11,748 nucleotides of DNA from JANOYY01 sp031418035. GTDB lineage: Bacteria; Actinomycetota; Acidimicrobiia; Acidimicrobiales; JANYDT01. The translations under genes and the position numbers were made by a program. Position 1 is the first letter of the stretch; every line of letters starts with the position of its first letter. The notes under the pieces were generated by a model. That model was not told where the DNA came from, did not search any database, and saw only the letters and a list, made by a program, of their open reading frames with translations. Below are positions 6,693 through 11,748 of the stretch, piece after piece. The DNA lies in assembly GCA_031418035.1 (NCBI GenBank), contig JANOWU010000170.1, forward strand, positions 1-11,748, written 5' to 3'.

Positions 6693-6790
6693 ATGCGTTC
6701 ACCATGCTTTGACGACGCTTTGACGATGCTTTGGCGATGCTTTGACGATGCTTTGACGACGCGTTGGCGAGCTTTCACGATGCGTTGGCG
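6693..6790. repeat. 11-bp tandem repeat array, nine units
   Basis: Consensus ATGCTTTGACG on the plus strand. Units begin at 6693, 6704, 6715, 6726, 6737, 6748, 6759, 6770 (10 bp, degenerate) and 6780. The units at 6704, 6737 and 6748 are identical; the outer ones are diverged. The array fills most of the space between the amidase stop (6775) and the MFS start, and covers the last five amidase codons. The period is close to one helical turn, so each TTT/AAA step faces the same side. It may be a slippage product, a regulator array or a mild bend. Confidence 0.9.
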
Positions 6791-8253
6791 GCGTGGACGG
6801 GAGCTCGTCGAAGATCCCACCGAAGATCGCTCTCCATCGCTGCGGCCACACGAATCAGGAGGTCCTCACGCCCGTAGGCAGCAACGAGTTGTATTCCGAG
6901 GGGAAGTCCGTTGGAGCTCGTGGCGAACGGGAGCGAAATCGCAGGCTGGCCGGTTGCGTTCCATGCGCCTGTAAACGTTGCCATTGGTGTGGAATTCTTG
7001 AGGGCTCGCATCGGATCTTCGGGTGTCGCAACGAGCTCGCCGAGTGGCGGAGCCGGGATAGCCATTGTGGGGGAGAGCAGGAGGTCGAACCCGCTTCCCT
7101 CGTCGGCCGTCGGTTCCCACCACATTGCGCTCTCTCGACGCAATCGGGTTTGCGCCGACTGGGCCTGGAGGAGTTGAAGACCGGTGACGTTGTCGGCGAT
7201 TTGACCGAGTCCCCAGGTCGCGGGTTCGAAGTCTTCGGGCCCCACGGGGCGTCCAATGAATCCGCTCACTCGATCCATCGAATTGCGCATGTTCACGGCC
7301 CAGATCACACCACCGGCCGGATCAGTTGCCCACCAGTTCAGGGCGTCGGGATAGGACGCCTCGACGACGTGGCCGTGTTGTTCGAACCACCGAGCAGCGT
7401 CGATCGCAGCGGCTTCACATTCGGGATCGATCGGTCCTCGCAGCGGACGCGCCATGAGTCCGATGCGAAGCTTTTCGAGGGGCGCGCCGACTTCTTCGAG
7501 ATAGGAACGTTGCGGACGAGGCGCAACAACAGCGTCGCCCGGAAAGGGGTGGGCCGACACATCGAGCAGCGCCGCCGTGTCGCGTATGGTCACCGACACG
7601 ACGTGCTGGACGGACACGCCCCACTCGTCTTGGAGAGGTCCCATCGAGATGCGCCCTCGTGATGGCTTCAGGCCCACGAGCCCGCAGGCCGCGGCGGGAA
7701 TACGGATCGATCCCCCTCCGTCAGACGCGTTTGCCGCCGGGATCATGCCCGCAGCCACGGATGCGGCGGCGCCGCCTGATGAGCCACCCGGGCTGTGATT
7801 GGTGTTCCACGGATTACGGGTGGCACCGTACGCCAGAGGTTCGGTGGTCCCGACGGCGCCGAACTCGGGGGTGTTGGTCCGGCCAAGTATCACCATTCCG
7901 GCCTTTCGGTATGCGCGCGTAATGTTTGCGTCGACCGGGTGGGTGTAACCGAACTGCTTCATGGCCTGATTGCCAAGGTGTATCGGGTCACCGGCACTCG
8001 ACGGCCATAGATCCTTGAGCAGCATTGGTACGCCGGCGAAAGGCCCGTCGCTCGGCGCCAGTGCGGCGGCCTCGTCGAGGGCTTTTTCGAACCGTCTATG
8101 GATGACGGCGTTGATTCCAGTCGGCCCGTCGAGCTCCTCGATGCGCGCGATCGCACACTCGACAAGCTCGCGAGGCGAGACCTCACCTTTCTGGACAAGA
8201 GCAGCCTGTGCGACGGCGTCGAGGTTTGCGGTTTGGCGGGCAAGATCGTTCAC
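6775..8253 (-). CDS. Amidase-signature (AS) family hydrolase
   Basis: Cytoplasmic hydrolase of carboxylic acid amides, with 492 residues from the GTG start. The Ser-cisSer-Lys triad is complete: K80 (VPMLLKDL), cis-Ser S158 (SPGGSSGG) and nucleophile S182 (DGGGSIRIPA). The 24-residue gap between the two serines equals that in FAAH and malonamidase. The N-terminus, LDAVAQAALVQKGEVSPRELVE, is typical of the family. The substrate cannot be read from the sequence, and many relatives are annotated only as amidase or as 6-aminohexanoate-cyclic-dimer hydrolase-like. The GTG at 8253 gives the usual N-terminal length; the frame is open to a TTG at 8319, which lies in a small repeat. No good ribosome site supports either. 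The TGA stop lies inside a degenerate unit of the 11-bp repeat. Confidence 0.92.
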   Translation of the reverse strand: MNDLARQTANLDAVAQAALVQKGEVSPRELVECAIARIEELDGPTGINAVIHRRFEKALDEAAALAPSDGPFAGVPMLLKDLWPSSAGDPIHLGNQAMKQFGYTHPVDANITRAYRKAGMVILGRTNTPEFGAVGTTEPLAYGATRNPWNTNHSPGGSSGGAAASVAAGMIPAANASDGGGSIRIPAAACGLVGLKPSRGRISMGPLQDEWGVSVQHVVSVTIRDTAALLDVSAHPFPGDAVVAPRPQRSYLEEVGAPLEKLRIGLMARPLRGPIDPECEAAAIDAARWFEQHGHVVEASYPDALNWWATDPAGGVIWAVNMRNSMDRVSGFIGRPVGPEDFEPATWGLGQIADNVTGLQLLQAQSAQTRLRRESAMWWEPTADEGSGFDLLLSPTMAIPAPPLGELVATPEDPMRALKNSTPMATFTGAWNATGQPAISLPFATSSNGLPLGIQLVAAYGREDLLIRVAAAMESDLRWDLRRAPVHAANAS

Positions 8254-8307
8254 GGGGGTAAGTCTTGCCGACAACGCCGTCGCTCGCTGAACGGCGGTGA
8301 ATCCTGG

Positions 8308-8354
8308 GCAGCTTCGCAAGTTACGCAGCTTCGCAAATTGTTACGCAGCGTCGC
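8308..8354. repeat. Short tandem duplication at the end of the nitrobindin gene
   Basis: GCAGCTTCGCAA occurs at 8308-8319 and 8325-8336, and a diverged third copy (GCAGCGTCGC) begins at 8345 inside the last codons of the nitrobindin gene. TTACGCAG, which contains the stop codon complement, occurs at 8321-8328 and 8341-8348. The unit spacing is 17-20 bp. This looks like local duplication of the 3' end including the stop. Confidence 0.75.
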
Positions 8355-8832
8355 GCGTCAGCGTCGCCGCAAGATGATGCTGCAGCGGAAGGCCAACCGC
8401 AGCCATCGCGATGCGATAGGAAAGGGTGACGCCGTGAACCTCGATCGACCGTTCGATGTCAGTGACGGCCTTCGCCGATGGACTCAGCGAGATCGACACC
8501 GGCCGCAGGTTGTACGACACCCGGTCTGGGTCACCGAATACGGGAATGCCGGAATGAATCTCCACGACGCCGGTTGGTTGCACGATCACGAACTCGACTG
8601 CCGACGACGCCTCGATGAAGCGCACATAGCCTGTCTCGCTGTGCATGGGGGCACCCGTCTCGACGTTCGAGGTGCTCTGTTGGTACACCAGGAAGCCTTT
8701 GGGTGACCGGGTGAAGGTGACACGTTCGTTATAGCGAAACGACGAGATCGTTGGGTACTGTCCTTCTCCGCTACCGACCCAGGTACCCTCCAGCATGCTC
8801 AACGGTGACAGTGGCGGCGACGTGTTGGTCAT
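8341..8832 (-). CDS. Nitrobindin-like heme-binding beta-barrel protein (THAP4/DUF1794 family)
   Basis: A 163-residue FABP-like barrel. Nitrobindins bind ferric heme through one C-terminal histidine and convert peroxynitrite to nitrate; they also bind NO. The family's signature GTWVGSGEGQYPTI (16-29) is intact, followed by FRYNERVTF (32-40), HSETGYVR (64-71) and VQPTGVVEIHSG (84-95). The C-terminus MAAVGLPLQHHLAATLTR (143-160) carries H152 and H153, one of which should be the axial heme ligand. The ATG at 8832 is chosen because homologous sequence starts just after it; the frame extends upstream but overlaps the start region of the divergent ligase. A TACGTT box lies 6 nt before the ATG and there is no Shine-Dalgarno, so the mRNA may be leaderless. 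Probably cytoplasmic protection against reactive nitrogen. Confidence 0.9.
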   Translation of the reverse strand: MTNTSPPLSPLSMLEGTWVGSGEGQYPTISSFRYNERVTFTRSPKGFLVYQQSTSNVETGAPMHSETGYVRFIEASSAVEFVIVQPTGVVEIHSGIPVFGDPDRVSYNLRPVSISLSPSAKAVTDIERSIEVHGVTLSYRIAMAAVGLPLQHHLAATLTRDAA

Positions 8833-8914
8833 GTGGAGAACGTAGTCGCTTGCCGCAGACCGACCGAGGGAAAAGGCGGGTCTTTGTGTATTCGAAGGTT
8901 TGGTCCGGGCTTCG

Positions 8915-8920
8915 TAAGAT
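8915..8920 (+). promoter_or_regulatory. Possible -10 box for the CoA-ligase gene, leaderless layout
   Basis: TAAGAT is followed by exactly 7 nt and the ATG at 8928, with no Shine-Dalgarno between. A TTCGAA at 8891-8896 gives an 18-bp spacer but is a poor -35. The region is the 95-bp divergent gap with the nitrobindin gene, so a promoter must lie here or overlap the gene. Confidence 0.4.
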
Positions 8921-8927
8921 CGCGTAA

Positions 8928-10364
8928 ATGACAGAGAAAGACAGGGTCGAGTGCACCGGACGAATCGGCGACCTTTTCGCGAACTCCCGTTCGACGATTC
9001 TGCTCCCCGACGGTTCGACGACGAGTGCCGCGGCGATAGCAGCGCAGGGCAGAGCGCTTGCCAGGGCACTGGTCTCCGAAGGACTCGAACCGGGGGACAG
9101 GGTCGCCGTGCGGCTTCCGAACGGGTTGGAGTACCTTCACTTGCTGGTGGCCTGTGCCGCCGCGCGTCTCGTGCTCGTTTCCGTGAACACGCGCTACAGC
9201 GACATCGAGGCCGATGACCTCGTCATGCGAAGTGGCGCCCGCCGAACCTTTGGATTTTCTACCTCGGCACCGCTGGTGGGGCTTGAGTCGTCATCGTCGC
9301 AGGACGATCCTTCGTTGGCCGATGATCCGTTCGTGGTGTTCACCACGTCGGGTACGACGAGCAAACCCAAGATGGTGCGACACACGCAACGATCAATCGC
9401 CTCGCACGGGTTCGCCGCGGCGAACGCGCTCAAGTACACCACGCACGACGTCGTACTGATTGTGATGCCCTTTTGTGGGACCTTCGGGATGTCGAGTCTT
9501 ACGGCTGCAGTGGCGGCCCAGGCAACGATCATCGTGGTCGATCAATTCGATGCTGCGGCAGTAGGAGCGTTGATCGCGAACCATCGCGTGACGGCCGTCA
9601 ACGGGAGTGACGACATGTTTCACCGGCTGTTGGAAGAAGACGTCGACGTCTCGACGATTCGAAGCGGTGGCTACGCCCGATTCAACTCCAGCCTCGACGG
9701 GATCGTAGGCCGCGCGGAACAACACGGCGCCACACTGGTCGGGCTTTACGGAATGAGCGAGGTGCAAGCGCTCTTCTCGTACCGGGAGGCCACGTTGCCA
9801 ACCTCGGAGCGCGAGCTACCCGGCGGCGCTCTTGTTTCTCCCGACGCTGATCTGAAGATCGTCGACAACGAATTGTATGTGCGCGGGCCAAGTTTGTTCG
9901 AAGGGTATCTCGTCGAAGGGGGCGAGTCGATCGACGCAGCATTGACTGACTCCTCCTTCGACGCGGGCTGGTTCAAGACCGGCGACTCGGCAAGCTCAGA
10001 TCAAGATCGGACGTTCACGTACTATTCGAGAATATCCGATGTCTTGCGACTGGGTGGTTTTCTTGTCTCACCAGCCGACATCGAGTCAGTCCTGATCGAG
10101 GTGGACGGGATCGAGGAAGCTCAAGTTGTAGCGGTGGATATGCCAACGGGTGCCCGTCCGGTGGCGTTCGTTATCGCACCGGGTGGGTTCAGCGTCGAAC
10201 ATGCGATGAGCCATTGCCAAGGTCGGCTCGCCCGCTACAAAGTGCCGGTCCGCATCGTTTCCATCGAGAGTTTTCCGACGACGCCAAGTGCCAACGGAAA
10301 CAAGATTCAACGCAACAAACTCCGCTCGATGGCCGAAGACTTGCTTCGTGGGGAGGGCGCGTGA
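8928..10364 (+). CDS. Class I adenylate-forming enzyme, probable acyl/aryl-CoA ligase
   Basis: Activates a carboxylic acid with ATP to an acyl-adenylate and then, most likely, a CoA thioester. The 478 residues are short for the family (about 500-550). Core motifs in order are the P-loop FTTSGTTSKPK (138-148, with S145 where Gly is usual), YGMSE (274-278), WFKTGD (348-353), the hinge region RISDVLRLGGFLVSPADIE (368-386) and the C-terminal GNKIQRNKLR with the adenylation lysine K459. The N-terminal ALARALVSEGLEPGDRVAVRLPNG is also typical. No acyl carrier domain is attached. The acid specificity cannot be read; the partner MDR reductase 34 bp downstream suggests a short catabolic or acyl-modifying operon. 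The ATG at 8928 seems leaderless. A CoA ligase for an aromatic or branched acid is possible, but not shown. Confidence 0.87.
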   Translation: MTEKDRVECTGRIGDLFANSRSTILLPDGSTTSAAAIAAQGRALARALVSEGLEPGDRVAVRLPNGLEYLHLLVACAAARLVLVSVNTRYSDIEADDLVMRSGARRTFGFSTSAPLVGLESSSSQDDPSLADDPFVVFTTSGTTSKPKMVRHTQRSIASHGFAAANALKYTTHDVVLIVMPFCGTFGMSSLTAAVAAQATIIVVDQFDAAAVGALIANHRVTAVNGSDDMFHRLLEEDVDVSTIRSGGYARFNSSLDGIVGRAEQHGATLVGLYGMSEVQALFSYREATLPTSERELPGGALVSPDADLKIVDNELYVRGPSLFEGYLVEGGESIDAALTDSSFDAGWFKTGDSASSDQDRTFTYYSRISDVLRLGGFLVSPADIESVLIEVDGIEEAQVVAVDMPTGARPVAFVIAPGGFSVEHAMSHCQGRLARYKVPVRIVSIESFPTTPSANGNKIQRNKLRSMAEDLLRGEGA

Positions 10365-10385
10365 CAGCGTGCTGGGAGACTGATC

Positions 10386-10391
10386 AGGAGA
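10386..10391 (+). promoter_or_regulatory. Ribosome-binding site for the MDR oxidoreductase
   Basis: AGGAGA lies 7 nt before the ATG at 10399, in the 34-bp gap after the ligase stop. It fixes the start and, with no promoter seen between the genes, fits co-transcription with the ligase. It contrasts with the leaderless first genes of the window. Confidence 0.75.
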
Positions 10392-10398
10392 ACCCCGT

Positions 10399-11370
10399 AT
10401 GCAGTGCATTGTTTTGAACGAAGTTGGCTCGCTCGACTCCCTGCGACTCGAGGAGAGGCCGACACCGGATCTTGAAGAGTCCCAAGTCCTCGTCGAGATC
10501 AAGGCGGCCGGGGCGAGTTACGTCGACGCCTTGCAGGCGTCGGGCCGTTACCAGTTCCCCCTTCAGGCGCCCTATATTCCCGGGGGCGAGTCCGCAGGCG
10601 TCGTCACCGCCGTGGGTTCGGCCGTGGAGGGCTGGGCGGTTGGGGATCGAGTGGTCGTGCAAAGCGGCGTCGGTGCGTTTGCGTCGCACATCGTTGTTTC
10701 GGCGGCGCAGCTTCTCCGGATCCCTGACTCGATGGATTTCTCCCGCGCCGCGTCGTTCATCCAGGTCTACGGGACGGCCTGGTTCGCGTTCCATCACCGC
10801 ACGGTGGTCAGACCCGACGAGGTCGTGCTCGTGACCGGCGCAGGTGGCGGCGTCGGCCTCGCTGCCATCGACGTCGCTCGATCACTTGGCGCACGCGTTA
10901 TCGCCGTGGCTTCGACACCGGAGAAGCGTGACCTTGCCATGCAGGCCGGGGCGTTTGCCACCCTCGACCCGAACAACGATGACATCAAGGTCCGCGCCCG
11001 CGAGTTGACCGACGGCAAGGGGATCGACATTGTCTACGACGTGACGGGCGGTCCGGTAGCGGAGCAGGCGCTTCGCGCCCTTCGATTCGATGGGCGCTAC
11101 CTAGTGATCGGCTTCACGGCCGGGATCTCAAAGATTCCGCTGAACCTCGTGTTGTTGAACAATCGAACGATTGTCGGCGTCGAATGGGGAGGGTGGGTAC
11201 CGCGCAACCGCGAGACGAATCGCGCGATGCTCGAAGAGATCGCTGCAGCGATCGGGAACGGCAACCTACGCCCGGTCGCGCCGTTTGAGCGACCCCTCGT
11301 TGAGGCGGCCGATGTTCTACGCGAACTTATCGATCGGCGAGCCACGGGAAAGATCGTTCTCGTGCCCTGA
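10399..11370 (+). CDS. Zinc-independent MDR oxidoreductase (NADPH:quinone oxidoreductase family)
   Basis: A 323-residue medium-chain dehydrogenase/reductase of the quinone oxidoreductase (QOR) branch. It would reduce a quinone or an activated C=C bond, such as an enoyl thioester, with NAD(P)H. The N-terminal GroES-like domain has PYIPGGESAGVVTAVG (58-73) and GDRVV (82-86). The Rossmann domain has LVTGAGGGVGLAAIDVARSLGARVIA (144-169) and GKGIDIVYDVTGG (206-218). The catalytic and structural zinc cysteines are absent; the only cysteine is C3. This rules out a zinc alcohol dehydrogenase. It follows the ligase by 34 bp and has a clear ribosome site, so the pair is probably one operon. A role in reducing an unsaturated acyl-CoA made after the ligase step is one guess. 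Confidence 0.92.
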   Translation: MQCIVLNEVGSLDSLRLEERPTPDLEESQVLVEIKAAGASYVDALQASGRYQFPLQAPYIPGGESAGVVTAVGSAVEGWAVGDRVVVQSGVGAFASHIVVSAAQLLRIPDSMDFSRAASFIQVYGTAWFAFHHRTVVRPDEVVLVTGAGGGVGLAAIDVARSLGARVIAVASTPEKRDLAMQAGAFATLDPNNDDIKVRARELTDGKGIDIVYDVTGGPVAEQALRALRFDGRYLVIGFTAGISKIPLNLVLLNNRTIVGVEWGGWVPRNRETNRAMLEEIAAAIGNGNLRPVAPFERPLVEAADVLRELIDRRATGKIVLVP

Positions 11371-11409
11371 TGCTGTGTGGCGTGATGCTCGTTGGTCCGC
11401 CGAGTCGAG

Positions 11410-11748
11410 CTAGGCGAAGCCAGCGACGTTGTGCGGGGTGTACGGCTCTTCGAGACGGGCAATCTCGTCTGAAGTCAGCTTGACATCGAGCGCCGCCACG
11501 GCATCATCGATATGGTGATCTTTGGTCGCCCCGATAATCGGTGAGGTTACGAACGGCTTCGCCAGCACCCATGCGAGTGCGATCTGGGCTCGCGGGATGT
11601 TCCGCTCCCTCGCGAGTTCGCCCACTCGTTCGACGAGGACTTGGTCACCGGGGTGATACAGGTGTTTTCCGAACTCGTCGGTTTGCGACCTCTCCGTCGT
11701 GTCGTCCCAATCACGGGGCAGGCGGCCCCGCGCGAGTGGACTCCACGG
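11410..11748 (-). CDS. Aldo/keto reductase, C-terminal part, cut by the right edge
   Basis: The last 112 codons of an NADPH-dependent aldo/keto reductase; the N-terminal two thirds, with the catalytic Tyr-Asp-Lys-His residues, lie beyond the window. The visible part begins PWSPLARGRLPRDW and contains the NADPH-binding IPRAQIALAWVLAKPFVTSPIIGATK segment, with the conserved PIIGATK loop. It ends in DEIARLEEPYTPHNVAGFA, a C-terminus typical of the YajO/Tas-like AKR group. The frame is open from the TAG at 11410 to the window edge. The gene is convergent with the MDR gene, 39 bp away; no clear terminator hairpin lies in that gap. The substrate is unknown. Confidence 0.93.
   Translation of the reverse strand, partial: PWSPLARGRLPRDWDDTTERSQTDEFGKHLYHPGDQVLVERVGELARERNIPRAQIALAWVLAKPFVTSPIIGATKDHHIDDAVAALDVKLTSDEIARLEEPYTPHNVAGFA

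Noticed and set aside
6704..6758. Repeated TTGACG strings as a set of -35 boxes for plus-strand transcription
   Set aside because: They are a by-product of the tandem unit. No plus-strand gene follows, and no matching -10 series was found.
6693..6790. CRISPR array
   Set aside because: The units are 11 bp and directly abutting, without spacers, and no cas genes are present.
6793..7662. Plus-strand open frame of 289 codons opposite the amidase
   Set aside because: The amidase on the other strand has the full catalytic triad. The antisense product shows no family features.
8265..8275. TTGCCGACAAC, one mismatch from the GntR palindrome, just upstream of the amidase GTG
   Set aside because: A one-mismatch copy is expected with fair probability in about 12 kb of GC-rich DNA, and TCGTCGACAA also occurs inside the ligase gene at 9859-9868. 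It is single rather than tandem and no promoter is clear, so it is not called an operator.
11371..11409. Terminator between the convergent MDR and aldo/keto reductase genes
   Set aside because: Only a 4-5-bp pairing with a long loop can be drawn and there is no T-run.

Overview
The window looks like a piece of a moderately high-GC bacterial chromosome, most likely from an actinobacterium. That assignment is an inference. It rests on several genes whose start codon sits 6-8 nt after a TANNNT-like -10 box with no Shine-Dalgarno sequence (a leaderless layout), on common GTG starts, and on the particular protein families present. No rRNA, tRNA, CRISPR array, transposase or phage gene is visible. 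All functional names come from motifs and remembered family sequences; no database search was run.

Left part (1-3292, + strand): a compact aromatic-acid operon, pobA-ligA-ligB-gntR. PobA hydroxylates 4-hydroxybenzoate to protocatechuate. LigA and LigB are the two subunits of protocatechuate 4,5-dioxygenase, which opens the ring by meta (4,5) cleavage to 4-carboxy-2-hydroxymuconate semialdehyde. The last gene is a GntR/FCD repressor-type regulator. Just upstream of pobA lie two back-to-back 12-bp palindromes with a GTCGAC core, a good match to FCD-type GntR operators. They cover the -35 box and spacer of the likely pobA promoter. The simplest model is an autoregulated operon induced by a pathway compound. 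A divergent gene seems to start at position 26 on the - strand and run off the left edge. The later steps of the 4,5 pathway are not in the window.

Middle part (3324-8832, - strand): five genes, in transcription order a nitrobindin-like heme protein, an amidase-signature hydrolase, an MFS transporter, a tandem GNAT acyltransferase and a NodB-type polysaccharide deacetylase. The last two are 12 bp apart and may act together on a surface glycan. The gaps higher up (87, about 164 and 68 bp) make a single five-gene operon unlikely. Short tandem repeats overlap the stop codons of both the amidase (an 11-bp unit, nine copies) and the nitrobindin gene.

Right part (8928-11370, + strand): a class I acyl/aryl-CoA ligase-type adenylating enzyme and a zinc-independent quinone oxidoreductase/enoyl reductase-type MDR protein, 34 bp apart and probably co-transcribed. 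At the right edge (11410-11748, - strand) is the C-terminal third of an aldo/keto reductase.

I see no wholly new system. The most useful leads are the self-contained GntR operator/promoter at pobA, the 11-bp helically phased repeat that supplies the amidase stop codon, and the internally duplicated GNAT paired with a deacetylase.
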